Assembly (NCBI GenBank): GCA_937888595.1
Contig: CALARK010000021.1
Coordinates: 372,001 to 436,000 of the forward strand
Direction: 5' to 3'
Length of the DNA stretch: 64,000 nt
Source: an uncultured Sterolibacteriaceae bacterium
GTDB lineage: Bacteria > Pseudomonadota > Gammaproteobacteria > Burkholderiales > Rhodocyclaceae
Part shown: piece after piece, positions 8,244 through 17,588 of the stretch
Layout: every line of letters begins with the position of its first letter
Numbering within the stretch: the stretch's first letter is position 1
Translations under genes and position numbers: made by a program
The notes under the pieces: generated by a model
What the model saw: the letters and a program-made list of their open reading frames with translations, nothing else
What the model was told of the DNA's origin: nothing
Database searches by the model: none

Positions 8244-9707
8244 TCAGAGTGTTTTGCGTAGGTTGACCGGCGGGATGTTCAGGGATTCGCGATACTTGGC
8301 GACGGTGCGCCGCGCGACGACGATGCCCTGCTCGCCGAGGATTTCCGCGATGCGCGAGTCCGAGAGCGGCTTGTGGCCGTCCTCGGCGCTCACCAGCTGC
8401 TTGATCAGCGCCCGGATCGCGGTGGATGACGCCGCGCCGCCGGTGTCGGTGGCGACGTGGCTGCCGAAAAAGTATTTGAGTTCGAAGATGCCGCGCGGAC
8501 AGGCCAGATATTTCTGCGTCGTCACGCGGGAAATGGTCGATTCGTGCAGTTCGACGGTATCGGCGATCTCGCGCAGCGTCAGCGGCCGCATGGCGACTTC
8601 GCCATGGTCGAAGAAGGCGCGCTGTCGATCGACGATGGCCTGCGAGACGCGCGCGATGGTGTCGAAACGCTGCTGGACGTTCTTGATCAGCCACTTGGCT
8701 TCCTGCAGCTGCCCGGCCAAGTTGCTGCCGCCGTTGCTGCGCTGCTTGCGCAGCAGGTCGGCATAGAGGCGGTTGATGCGCAGGCGCGGCATGGCTTCCT
8801 GGTTGAGCTGGACGGTCCAGCTGCCGCGCAGTTTCTTCACCATCACGTCGGGAACGATGTAGCGTGTGTCGAGCGAGGTGAACTGCGCGCCGGGGCGCGG
8901 ATTGAGGGAACGGATGAGTTCCTGTGCCGCCCGCAGTGCATCGTCGGAACAGCCGAGCGCCTTTTTGATGCGTGCGTAGTCGCGATTGGCGAGTTGCTCC
9001 AGGTGCTCGCCAACGACGGTGCGGGCGAGACTGCGTAGGGCCGGATCGAGGGCGTCGGACGCATTGTCGAGCTGCAGCAGCAGGCATTCGCGCGGATTCC
9101 GGGCACCGACGCCGGGCGGGTCGAGGCTTTGCAGGTGCCGCAGGGCGATCGCCAGGTCTTCGAGCCGTTCGTCTGGTTCGCCGGCCAGGTCGTCCGGCAG
9201 CACGTCGACCAGCTCCTCAAGTTCCTGCGCGAGGTAGCCGTCATCGTCGAGCGCCTCGACGAGGAAGGCGACGCGCAGGCGTTCGACCCCGGACAGCTGC
9301 GACAGTGCGAGTTGCGAAATCAGGTGGTCGCGCAGGCTGGTCGAGGCCGCCTGCGCTTCGCCGGCATCGAAATCGTTGTCGTCGTTCGGGTCGTGCGGCC
9401 CGCGCGTGCCGCTCGAGGGCCAATCCAGCCCGCCGCTGCCTTCGTCACCCCATTCGCCGGTTGCTTCCGTCCGTTCGGCCGGGGCGGCCGCGGTGGTATC
9501 GGGGGAGGTATGGGCAAGGGCGTCGCCGCCCGCGGAGAATATCGTGGTTTCCGGTTCGTCGCGCTCGAGGAGCGGGTTTTCCTGCAGGGCCTGCTCGATT
9601 TCCTGATTGAGCTCCAGCGACGAAAGCTGCAACAGACGGATCGACTGCTGAAGCTGCGGCGTCAGTGCGAGATGCTGGGAAAGCCTGAGCTGGAGCGTTT
9701 GCTTCAC
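8244..9707 (-). CDS. rpoN: RNA polymerase sigma-54 factor
   Basis: 487 residues from the GTG at 9707, which starts at the conserved sigma-54 N-terminus (QTLQLRLSQHLALTPQLQQSIRLLQ) 4 bp after the lptB stop; a longer open frame runs into lptB and is not used. Region I is glutamine/leucine-rich, region II acidic (about 50-120), followed by the core-binding domain and the C-terminal DNA-binding part with the RpoN box ARRTVAKYRE, which contacts the -24 element. It needs bacterial enhancer-binding proteins such as NtrC; candidate target promoters lie at 16162 and 21836 in this window. Confidence 0.96.
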   Translation of the reverse strand: MKQTLQLRLSQHLALTPQLQQSIRLLQLSSLELNQEIEQALQENPLLERDEPETTIFSAGGDALAHTSPDTTAAAPAERTEATGEWGDEGSGGLDWPSSGTRGPHDPNDDNDFDAGEAQAASTSLRDHLISQLALSQLSGVERLRVAFLVEALDDDGYLAQELEELVDVLPDDLAGEPDERLEDLAIALRHLQSLDPPGVGARNPRECLLLQLDNASDALDPALRSLARTVVGEHLEQLANRDYARIKKALGCSDDALRAAQELIRSLNPRPGAQFTSLDTRYIVPDVMVKKLRGSWTVQLNQEAMPRLRINRLYADLLRKQRSNGGSNLAGQLQEAKWLIKNVQQRFDTIARVSQAIVDRQRAFFDHGEVAMRPLTLREIADTVELHESTISRVTTQKYLACPRGIFELKYFFGSHVATDTGGAASSTAIRALIKQLVSAEDGHKPLSDSRIAEILGEQGIVVARRTVAKYRESLNIPPVNLRKTL

Positions 9708-9711
9708 TGCT

Positions 9712-10446
9712 TCACATCCGGAAGTGCTCGCCGAGATAGACCCGGCGCACGCTTTCATTATCGATGATCTCGGCCGGATGTCCAGCCGCGAGCACTTCGC
9801 CGGCATTGATGATGGTGGCGCGATCGCAGATGCCGAGGGTTTCCCTCACGTTGTGGTCCGTGATCAGCACGCCGATGCCACGCTCCTTGAGGAAGCCGAT
9901 GATCTTCTGGATGTCGAGCACGGCGATCGGATCGACGCCGGCGAAGGGTTCGTCGAGCAGGATGAAGCGCGGCGAGGTGGCCAGCGCGCGGGCGATCTCG
10001 ACGCGGCGGCGTTCGCCGCCCGACAGGGCGGCCGCAGGCTGCTCGCGCAGGTGGGTGATGTGCAGTTCCTCGAGCAGTTCCTCAAGGCGGGTTTCCAGCG
10101 TCGGCGCATCGTAGTCCTGCAGTTCGAGGACGGCGCGGATGTTTTCGTCCACCGTCAGCTTGCGGAACACCGAGTTTTCCTGCGGCAGGTAGGACAGGCC
10201 GAGGCGGGCGCGCTTGTGGATCGGCAGGTGGGTGATGCGGGTTTCCTGGCCGTCCGCGGCGACGTGAATCTCGCCGCCATCCGACGCGATCAGGCCGACG
10301 ATCATGTAGAAGCAGGTCGTCTTGCCGGCGCCGTTCGGGCCGAGCAGTCCGACCACTTCGCCCCCGTCCACGTGCAGGCTGACATCCTTGACGACGGTGC
10401 GCGCACGGAATTTCTTGTGCAGGTTGTGGACCGAGAGTGTGCTCAT
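9712..10446 (-). CDS. lptB: Lipopolysaccharide export ABC transporter ATP-binding protein LptB
   Basis: 244 residues from the ATG at 10446, which overlaps the recX stop by 4 bp. Walker A GPNGAGKT (36-43), LSGGERRRVEIARAL signature, Walker B FILLDEPFAGVDP and switch histidine ITDHNVRET are all present. It powers extraction of LPS from the inner membrane with LptFG and LptC. lptA and lptC, which normally precede lptB in this cluster, are absent and recA-recX takes their place, so the usual lptCAB unit has been split. Confidence 0.95.
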   Translation of the reverse strand: MSTLSVHNLHKKFRARTVVKDVSLHVDGGEVVGLLGPNGAGKTTCFYMIVGLIASDGGEIHVAADGQETRITHLPIHKRARLGLSYLPQENSVFRKLTVDENIRAVLELQDYDAPTLETRLEELLEELHITHLREQPAAALSGGERRRVEIARALATSPRFILLDEPFAGVDPIAVLDIQKIIGFLKERGIGVLITDHNVRETLGICDRATIINAGEVLAAGHPAEIIDNESVRRVYLGEHFRM

Positions 10447-10863
10447 GCCACCACATCCTTCAGCAACCGGCGGATCACCTCGACGGAAAAGCCTCGCCCT
10501 TGCAGGAAGCGCGCCTGCTTCGCCCATTCACGTGCATCGGCGGGCGGCGCGGCGAATTTCCGTTGCCAGACTGCCCGAGCGCGTTCCGTTTCATCCGGCA
10601 GGTCCGTCACCTGCGCGTCGATCAGTTCCCCGGCCACGCCCTTCGTGCGCAGGGCCTGGCGCAACCGGGCCGCCCCGAGCCGGCCAGCCTGGCTGCGAAT
10701 GTAGCTTTCGGCGAAGCGGGCATCCGACTGAAGACCGCTGGCGGCGAGGGTATTCAACACGGTATCGATGTCTTCCGGTGTGCCATGGGGGGCGAGCTTC
10801 CTGGCCAGTTCGGCGCGGGTGTGTTCGCGCCGGGCCAGCAGCCTTACCGCACGGGCATAGAGC

Positions 10864-10871
<8 letters not shown>
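10443..10871 (-). CDS. recX: Regulatory protein RecX
   Basis: 142 residues, typical for RecX. Three-helix repeats characteristic of the family are visible (RAVRLLARREHTRAELARKL, FAESYIRSQAGRLGAARLRQAL, ARFLQGRGFSVEVIRRLL). RecX caps and limits RecA filaments. It overlaps the recA stop by 8 bp and the lptB start by 4 bp, so it is translated with both. Confidence 0.92.
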
Positions 10872-11883
<1,012 letters not shown>

Positions 11884-11908
11884 GTTGCTTCCTTCCCGAG
11901 TTGTCTGG

Positions 11909-11936
11909 ATTATGGCATGTTTCTTGCGCGATCCAA
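11909..11936 (-). promoter_or_regulatory. Predicted sigma-70 promoter for recA
   Basis: On the minus strand, -35 TTGGAT (11931-11936), a 16-bp spacer and -10 CATAAT (11909-11914). It sits in the last codons and stop of pncC, 25 bp from the recA ATG. Confidence 0.5.
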
Positions 11937-12416
11937 TAAGCCGGACAGCGCATGAACCACCGATTGGCGCCGGATCGCTTCCCGGTCGCCGGCAAAAAGT
12001 CGGCGTTCGCAGGACGGCGTGTCGATCCGGTCGCCCGTACGAATGCACCAGGCGAAGCATACGGTCCCCACTGGCTTATCCGGTGAGCCACCGGTCGGTC
12101 CGGCGATACCCGTGATGGCCAGCGAAATCAATGCATTGGAGTGTGCGAGTGCACCGGCAGCCATTTCACCTGCCGTTTCCAGGCTCACGGCGCCATAGGC
12201 TTCGATAGTGTCCATACGTACACTCAGCATATCCGTTTTGGCCGCGTTTGCATAGGTGACGAAGCCGCGGTCGAACCAGGTTGAGCTGCCCGCCGTGTGG
12301 GTGATGACTTGCGCCGCCCAGCCGCCGGTGCAGGATTCGGCCGTGGCGATCGTCAGCCTGCGCGCCCGGCACGCGGTGCCGATGGCCTCCGACAGGGCGG
12401 CGAGGTCTGCGTCCAT
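11910..12416 (-). CDS. pncC: Nicotinamide-nucleotide amidase (CinA C-terminal family)
   Basis: 168 residues: the stand-alone CinA/PncC amidohydrolase domain. Motifs TAESCTGGWAAQVIT and ITGIAGPTGGSPDKPVGTVCFAW are conserved; the enzyme deamidates NMN to NaMN in pyridine nucleotide salvage. Near the C-terminus (TPSCERRLFAGD) a 24-bp dispersed element is translated, in a phase different from the other genic copies. The gene lies 3 bp after pgpA and ends at the recA promoter; cinA-recA linkage is common in bacteria. Confidence 0.93.
   Translation of the reverse strand: MDADLAALSEAIGTACRARRLTIATAESCTGGWAAQVITHTAGSSTWFDRGFVTYANAAKTDMLSVRMDTIEAYGAVSLETAGEMAAGALAHSNALISLAITGIAGPTGGSPDKPVGTVCFAWCIRTGDRIDTPSCERRLFAGDREAIRRQSVVHALSGLLDRARNMP
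11994..12019 (+). repeat. 24-bp dispersed element, copy 3 (inside pncC)
   Basis: AAAAAGTCGGCG, centre TTCGC, right arm AGGACGGCG; the most diverged centre. Antisense to pncC and in a different phase from other antisense copies, encoding PSCERRLF instead of AVPPAPTF. Confidence 0.7.
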
Positions 12417-12419
12417 CGA

Positions 12420-12929
12420 TCAGAAGAAGCGTTCCACGACGGCCTTGAACAGCGCCAAGGTCAGCACCGTGTAGCCTGCAGCGATGACGTCGTCCATCAT
12501 CACGCCGAGCCCGTTCTTCACCTGGGTGTCGAACCAGCGGGCGGGCGGCGGCTTTACGATGTCGTAGAAACGGAACCAGAGGAAGGCCGCCAGCTGCCAC
12601 GCCAGGCTGTCGGGCGTCAGCAGCAACACCGCCCAGAAGGGCACGATCTCGTCCCAGACGATGCTGCCGTGGTCGACGATGCCGAGGTTGCGGCCGGTGA
12701 TGTGGCAGGCGGTCACGCCGAGCGCGAAGGCCAGCAACAGGAAGATGGCGAAGGCGAGGTCATCCGGCAGCACACTCCGCAAGGGGGCGTAGGTCAACCA
12801 GGCGAACAGGGTGCCGAAGGTGCCCGCCGCGACGGGTGCCAGGCCGCTGCCGAAGCCGCAGGCGATCAGGTGGGCGGGATGGCGCCAGAGGAACGAGAAC
12901 GGGGGCGGCGGGGATTTCTTGATTTTCAT
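12420..12929 (-). CDS. pgpA: Phosphatidylglycerophosphatase A
   Basis: 169 residues. Membrane enzyme that removes the phosphate of phosphatidylglycerophosphate. Family motifs CGFGSGLAPVAAGTFGTL, the acidic DHGSIVWDEIVPFW stretch, RFYDIVKPPPARWFD and GLGVMMDDVIAAGY are intact, and hydrophobic segments lie between them. Its start overlaps the thiL stop by 4 bp and pncC begins 3 bp later, giving a coupled thiL-pgpA-pncC unit as in many proteobacteria. Confidence 0.95.
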   Translation of the reverse strand: MKIKKSPPPPFSFLWRHPAHLIACGFGSGLAPVAAGTFGTLFAWLTYAPLRSVLPDDLAFAIFLLLAFALGVTACHITGRNLGIVDHGSIVWDEIVPFWAVLLLTPDSLAWQLAAFLWFRFYDIVKPPPARWFDTQVKNGLGVMMDDVIAAGYTVLTLALFKAVVERFF

Positions 12930-13861
12930 GCGAAGTGGTCGTAGCCGCGGTGGCCGACGTCGACGGGTTCGCCGGCGCGCGTCAGGACGGTGAGGTCGCC
13001 GGCCTTGCCCGCTTCGATGCGGCCGATGCAGGTGAGCGGCAGGGAAAGTGAAGCTGAAAGAGTGAGTACCTGCTCATGCCGGTCGGCAGGAACCGTGAAG
13101 AGCAGCTCGTAGTCGTCGCCGCCGGACAGATAGCAGGTGTCGGCAAAAGTCGGCGCTGGCGGGACGGCGAGTTTCAGGGTCGCGGCGACGCCCGAGGCCG
13201 CGAGAATGTGGCCAAGGTCGGCCAGCAGGCCGTCGGAGACGTCGATGGCCGATGTCGCCAGACTGCGCAGGGCAAGGCCGAGTGCGACGCGCGGCTGCGG
13301 GCGGTGCAGCGCGGCGAGGCAGTCGGCGAGCGCCGGTGCTTCCAGCACGATCCGACCCTGCAGGTGCGCCAGCCCCTGCGCGGCGCGACCGGGCATGCCC
13401 GATACCCAGACCTCGTCGCCGGGCCGGGCGCCCGAACGCAACAGGGCCCGCCCCGCCGGCACTTCGCCGAAGATCGTCACGCAGAAATTGCGCGGGCCTT
13501 TGGTCGTGTCGCCGCCAATCACGTCGATGCCGAAGGCCTCGGCGCAGGCGAAGAAGCCGGCGGCGAATTTTTCGATCCACGTCTCGGTCGCCGCCGGCAG
13601 CGCGGCGGCGAGCAGCGCCCATTTCGGCTGCGCGCCCATCGCCGCCATGTCGGAGACGTTGACGGCCAGGGCTTTCCAGCCGAGGTCGCCGGGATCGGTG
13701 TTGGGCAGGAAGTGGGTGCCCGCCACCAGCATGTCGGTCGACACGACGAGTTCGCAATCCGGGTCTGGGCGGATCAGGGCACCGTCGTCGCCGACACCGA
13801 GGATGCTGTGGGAGGTCGGACGCCTGAAGTAGCGGTCGATCAGGGCGAACTCGGAAGCCAT
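12926..13861 (-). CDS. thiL: Thiamine-monophosphate kinase
   Basis: 311 residues. AIR-synthase-like fold: N-terminal EFALIDRYF, ATP/Mg motif GVGDDGALI, STDMLVAGTHF, VNVSDMAAMGAQP, IGGDTTKGP and the C-terminal AIDVSDGLLADLGHI and SGGDDYELLFT. Makes thiamine pyrophosphate from thiamine phosphate. A dispersed 24-bp element is translated antisense as AVPPAPTF just before the DTCYLSGGDDYEL strand, in a variable loop of the family. It follows nusB by 9 bp and overlaps pgpA by 4 bp. Confidence 0.95.
   Translation of the reverse strand: MASEFALIDRYFRRPTSHSILGVGDDGALIRPDPDCELVVSTDMLVAGTHFLPNTDPGDLGWKALAVNVSDMAAMGAQPKWALLAAALPAATETWIEKFAAGFFACAEAFGIDVIGGDTTKGPRNFCVTIFGEVPAGRALLRSGARPGDEVWVSGMPGRAAQGLAHLQGRIVLEAPALADCLAALHRPQPRVALGLALRSLATSAIDVSDGLLADLGHILAASGVAATLKLAVPPAPTFADTCYLSGGDDYELLFTVPADRHEQVLTLSASLSLPLTCIGRIEAGKAGDLTVLTRAGEPVDVGHRGYDHFA
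13145..13169 (+). repeat. 24-bp dispersed element, copy 4 (inside thiL)
   Basis: AAAAGTCGGCG, CTGGC, GGGACGGCG. Antisense to thiL; the gene reads it as AVPPAPTF. Confidence 0.85.
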
Positions 13862-13870
13862 GCCCGGAAA

Positions 13871-14338
13871 CTACTTCGATGCGATCTCGTGAGGTCGCAG
13901 TTCATCGGGCCGTAACTGGGGCGCCAGTTTGTCGAGCACGCCATTCACGAATTTGTGGCCGTCCGTGCCGCCGTAGGACTTGGCCAGCTCGATCGCCTCG
14001 TTGAGCACGACGCGGTACGGGGTTTCGGGATGGTCGCGCAATTCGCAGGTGGCCATCAGCAGGATGCCGCGCTCGACCGGCGAAACCTCGGCCCAGGGGC
14101 GGGCGACATGCGGCGCCAGCAGCGCTTCCAGCGTTTCGCGCGAATCGAGCACGCCCTCCAGCAGCGCATCGTAGAGCGCGCGGTGCGCCTTGTCGAAACC
14201 GGCGACGGATTCGGCATGCACGATGATCGCCGCGGCATCCTGCCCGCCGACCAGATGCTGGTAAAGCCCCTGCACGACGAACTCGCGCGCGCGGTGACGC
14301 GGCGAGGCGGGTTTTTTCTGCTGCGGGGCGGTGCTCAC
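13871..14338 (-). CDS. nusB: Transcription antitermination protein NusB
   Basis: 155 residues from the GTG at 14338, which overlaps the ribH stop (GTGA); a longer open frame runs antisense to nothing useful inside ribH and is rejected. All-helical NusB fold: SPRHRAREFVVQGLYQ, VSPVERGILLMATCEL, PYRVVLNEAIELAKSYGG and HKFVNGVLDKL. It binds boxA RNA with S10 during rRNA transcription. The placement ribH-nusB-thiL is conserved across proteobacteria. Confidence 0.95.
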   Translation of the reverse strand: MSTAPQQKKPASPRHRAREFVVQGLYQHLVGGQDAAAIIVHAESVAGFDKAHRALYDALLEGVLDSRETLEALLAPHVARPWAEVSPVERGILLMATCELRDHPETPYRVVLNEAIELAKSYGGTDGHKFVNGVLDKLAPQLRPDELRPHEIASK

Positions 14339-14838
14339 TTGACCGCCTTCAAAAGATTGGCCATCTCGACCGCGCACTGGGCGGCCTCGGTGCCTTTCTG
14401 GATCATGCGCACCTCCGCCTGCGCATCGTTTTCGACCGTCAGCACGGCGTTGGCGATGGGGATGCCGGTATTGAGCTGTACGTCGGTGACGCCGCGCGAC
14501 GACTCGTTCGAAACCACTTCGAAATGGTAGGTCTCGCCGCGGATAACGCAACCCAGCGCGACCAGCGCGTCGTATCGGCCCGACTGCGCCATGGTTTGCA
14601 GGGTCAGCGGAATTTCAAGCGCGCCCGGGACGGTGGCGAGGGTGACCTCGGTCACGCCCAGCCGCTGCAGCTCGTGACAGCATCCGGACAGCAGGCCCTC
14701 GCCGATTTCCTTGTTGAAGCGGGCCATCACGATGCCGACGCGCAGACCGGCACCGGCGAGGTTCGTCTCGATTTCGCGGTGTTCGACGCAGTGGCCGGTA
14801 TGGACGACCGACGAAGCGGGGTTCGGAGTGAAGCTCAT
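14335..14838 (-). CDS. ribH: 6,7-dimethyl-8-ribityllumazine synthase
   Basis: 167 residues from the ATG at 14838, overlapping the ribBA stop by 4 bp (ATGA). Motifs RVGIVMARFNKEI, VPGALEIPLTLQTMA, ALGCVIRGETYHFEVV and NGVL-like NAVLTVEN are present. It condenses the ribityl-pyrimidine with dihydroxybutanone phosphate, the product of its neighbour RibBA. The N-terminal ~30 residues extend slightly beyond the shortest family members. Confidence 0.95.
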   Translation of the reverse strand: MSFTPNPASSVVHTGHCVEHREIETNLAGAGLRVGIVMARFNKEIGEGLLSGCCHELQRLGVTEVTLATVPGALEIPLTLQTMAQSGRYDALVALGCVIRGETYHFEVVSNESSRGVTDVQLNTGIPIANAVLTVENDAQAEVRMIQKGTEAAQCAVEMANLLKAVK

Positions 14839-15935
14839 GACGCATTTCCTTCCGGGGAAAGGTAGCCGCAGACTTCGAGGCCGAAGCCGGCCATGCTCGG
14901 CATCTTGCGCGGGCTGGCGAGCAGCCGCATCCTGCCGACGCCGAGTTCGCGCAGGATCTGCGCGCCGATGCCGTAGAGGCGCGGGTCCCACTTCTGCGCG
15001 GGACGCGCCTCGTCGGCGTTCAGTGCGGCCAGCAGGTCGCCGCCCGATTCATCGCGATGCAGCAGGACGAGTACGCCCTGCCCGGCCCCGGCGATCGCTT
15101 CCATGGCCTGGTCGACGCTGAAGGTGTGGCGCTGGCTGCGGCAGTCGAGGAAGTCGAGCACCGAGACCGGCTCATGGACGCGAACCAGGGTTTCCACTTC
15201 CGGCCGGATCTCGCCCTGGGTGAGCGTCAGATGCACGTCGCCGCTGGTCTGGTCGCGGAAGGCGCGCAGGCGGAAGCTGCCGTGCGTGCAGATCACCTCC
15301 TTGTCAGCCACGCACGCGACCAGCTTCTCGTTTTCCGAGCGGTACTGGATCAGGTCGCGGATGGTGCCGATCTTGAGGCCGTGTTCCCGGGCGAACTCCA
15401 GCAGGTCGGGCAGGCGCGCCATGGTGCCGTCGTCCTTGAGGATCTCGCAGATCACGGCGGCAGGCTCGCAGCCGGCCATCGCGGCGAAGTCGCAGCCCGC
15501 TTCCGTATGCCCTGCCCTGACCAGCACGCCGCCGTTCTGCGCCATCAGCGGAAAGATGTGGCCGGGCTGGACGATGTCGGAAGGCTTCGCGTGCTTCGCC
15601 ACCGCCGCCTGCACGGTGCGGGCGCGGTCGTGTGCCGAGATGCCGGTGGTCACGCCTTCGGCCGCCTCGATCGACATGGTGAAGGCGGTGCCGTGCGGCG
15701 TCTTGTTGTCGCGCACCATGAGGGGCAGGTCGAGCTGGCGGCAGCGCGCCTCGGTGAGCGTGAGGCAGATCAGTCCGCGGCCGAACTTGGCCATGAAGTT
15801 GATCGCCTCGGGCGTGACGTGCTCGGCGGCGAGGACGAGGTCGCCCTCGTTCTCGCGGTCTTCCTCGTCAACGAGGATGACCATCCGGCCGGCGCGCATG
15901 TCGGCGACGATGTCTTGTACTGGGCTGATGCTCAC
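14835..15935 (-). CDS. ribBA: Bifunctional dihydroxybutanone-phosphate synthase / GTP cyclohydrolase II-like protein RibBA
   Basis: 366 residues from the GTG at 15935 (SISPVQDIVADMRAGRMVIL). The RibB domain (1-205) has the acidic DEEDRENEGDL loop and GHTEAGCDFAAMAG. The C-terminal RibA-like domain (210-365) lacks the usual three-cysteine zinc motif and GTP-site arginines (it reads HGSFRLRAFRDQTSGDVHLTL), so, as in many proteobacterial RibBA proteins, cyclohydrolase activity is doubtful. Feeds ribH. I saw no FMN riboswitch in the 230 bp upstream. Confidence 0.9.
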   Translation of the reverse strand: MSISPVQDIVADMRAGRMVILVDEEDRENEGDLVLAAEHVTPEAINFMAKFGRGLICLTLTEARCRQLDLPLMVRDNKTPHGTAFTMSIEAAEGVTTGISAHDRARTVQAAVAKHAKPSDIVQPGHIFPLMAQNGGVLVRAGHTEAGCDFAAMAGCEPAAVICEILKDDGTMARLPDLLEFAREHGLKIGTIRDLIQYRSENEKLVACVADKEVICTHGSFRLRAFRDQTSGDVHLTLTQGEIRPEVETLVRVHEPVSVLDFLDCRSQRHTFSVDQAMEAIAGAGQGVLVLLHRDESGGDLLAALNADEARPAQKWDPRLYGIGAQILRELGVGRMRLLASPRKMPSMAGFGLEVCGYLSPEGNAS

Positions 15936-16161
15936 GTTGGGCTCCGGGACTGGGCGCAGGGGAAAGGCGCGCATTTTACGCCCGCCGCGGGCGGATTCCT
16001 CCGGCACCGTCATCTTGAAGGCGGCCTGCCCCAAATTGGCGCGATCGCTGAAGAATCGCGCCTGTGCTTGGTGCGCCAGCGCATCGCATGCCATTTCCCT
16101 TCGGTAGCAATCGCAGCGGTTGCACATCATCGAACGATAAGAATCAGTCGCTTAGGCATGC

Positions 16162-16177
16162 TGGCACGATCGCTGCA
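16162..16177 (+). promoter_or_regulatory. Predicted sigma-54 (-24/-12) promoter of the cyanate operon
   Basis: TGGCAC-GATCG-CTGCA matches TGGCAC-N5-TTGCA with one mismatch and exact GG/GC spacing. Its predicted start (about 16188) is 27 bp before the first gene. A half-site TTGGTGCG lies about 95 bp upstream, but no full GCAC-N7-GTGC was found. The rest of 15936-16161 shows nothing else that I recognise. Confidence 0.65.
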
Positions 16178-16214
16178 GTAGGCATGGCAAATCATCACCT
16201 CAAGGGAGATCACC

Positions 16215-17570
16215 ATGGCACTGCACGATCCGTTCGATCCTCATCATTCCCTGACGCACTGCAGCTGTGGCCGGCACGGTTCGCAGGCCGAGCACGATGC
16301 CGCACTGGCACAGGATGACGCCGACGCCTTGAACCGCCGCGTCGTCCAGGGTGCGGTGATGCGCGCCCTGTTCCCGCAGGACGCCGAGCGCCGCCGCTTT
16401 CTTTCGGCGGTCGGCGCATCGACCGCCTGGGCGGCGATCTCCTCACTGGTACCCTTCGGAGCGCTCGAAGCGATGGCGCAGGAAAAGGGCAGCCTCGAGA
16501 AGAAGGAACTCAAGATCGGCTTCATCCCGATCACCTGCGCCAGTCCGCTGATCATGGCCGACCCGCTCGGCTTCTACAAGAAGCAGGGCCTCGATGTCTC
16601 GGTCATCAAGACCGCCGGCTGGGCGCTGATCCGCGACAAGGTCATCAACAAGGAATACGACGCTTCGCACATGCTGGCACCGATGCCCATCGCGATGTCG
16701 ATGGGGGTCGGTTCAGCGCCGACGCCAGTCAATGTGGCGACGATCCAGAACGTCAACGGCCAGGCCATCACGCTGCACGTCAAGCACAAGGACAAGCGCG
16801 ATCCGAAACAGTGGAAGGGCTTCAAGTTCGCCGTGCCTTTCGAGTACTCGATGCACAATTTCCTGCTGCGCTACTACGTCGCCGAGCATGGGCTCGACCC
16901 GGACAAGGATATCCAGATCCGCGTCGTGCCGCCGCCCGAGATGGTGGCCAACCTGCGTGCCGGGAACCTCGACGGCTATCTCGGGCCCGATCCCTTCAAC
17001 CAGCGCGCGGTCTATGACGGCGTCGGCTTCATCCACATCCTCTCGAAGGAAATCTGGGATGGCCACCCCTGCTGCTCGTTCGGCGTGCAGACACAGTTCG
17101 TCAAGGAGAATCCCAACACCTTTGCCGCCCTCTATCGCGCGGTGCTGCAGGCGGCGGCGATGGCCAACGATCCGAAGAACCGGCCGATCATGGCCGAGGT
17201 GCTGTCGCCGGCCAACTACCTGAACCAGCCGAAGACGGTGATCGAGCAGGTGCTCACCGGCAAGTTCGCCGACGGGCTGGGTGGCGTGCAGACGGTGCCC
17301 GACCGCGCCGGTTTCGACCCCTTCCCCTGGTATTCGATGGCCGTCTGGATCATCACGCAGATGAAGCGCTGGGGCTATATCAAGGGCGACGTCAAGTACC
17401 GGGACATCGCCGAGCAGGTCTATCTGCTGACGGATGCGCGCAAGCGCATGGCCGAGGTGGGCCTCGTCGCCCCGAAAGACGCCTATCAGAAGTTCAAGGT
17501 CATGGGCAAGGAGTTCGATCCGGCCAAGCCCGAAGCCTACGTCGGCAGCTTCGCCATCAGGCGCACCTGA
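16215..17570 (+). CDS. cynA: ABC transporter substrate-binding protein, NrtA/CynA type (probable cyanate)
   Basis: 451 residues with ribosome site AAGGGAG. The N-terminus is odd: a 58-residue lead containing the His/Cys-rich HHSLTHCSCGRHGSQAEHD, then a twin-arginine export signal RRRFLSAVGAST at 59-70 ending near AMAQEK. The mature part (about 95-450) is a NrtA/CmpA/SsuA-type periplasmic binding protein (LKIGFIPITCASPLIMADPLGFYKKQGLDV, GYLGPDPFNQRAVYDGVGF). Substrate is inferred: the operon ends in cyanase, so cyanate is most likely; nitrate or bicarbonate relatives cannot be excluded from sequence alone. Confidence 0.8.
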   Translation: MALHDPFDPHHSLTHCSCGRHGSQAEHDAALAQDDADALNRRVVQGAVMRALFPQDAERRRFLSAVGASTAWAAISSLVPFGALEAMAQEKGSLEKKELKIGFIPITCASPLIMADPLGFYKKQGLDVSVIKTAGWALIRDKVINKEYDASHMLAPMPIAMSMGVGSAPTPVNVATIQNVNGQAITLHVKHKDKRDPKQWKGFKFAVPFEYSMHNFLLRYYVAEHGLDPDKDIQIRVVPPPEMVANLRAGNLDGYLGPDPFNQRAVYDGVGFIHILSKEIWDGHPCCSFGVQTQFVKENPNTFAALYRAVLQAAAMANDPKNRPIMAEVLSPANYLNQPKTVIEQVLTGKFADGLGGVQTVPDRAGFDPFPWYSMAVWIITQMKRWGYIKGDVKYRDIAEQVYLLTDARKRMAEVGLVAPKDAYQKFKVMGKEFDPAKPEAYVGSFAIRRT

Positions 17571-17588
17571 GAGCGGGAGGACGGGACG

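Noticed and set aside
11884..11960. LexA/SOS box at recA
   Set aside because: No CTGT-N8-ACAG-like dyad is visible between the promoter and ATG.
15936..16161. FMN riboswitch upstream of ribBA
   Set aside because: The conserved AGGGTGAAATTCC-like core was not found on the minus strand.
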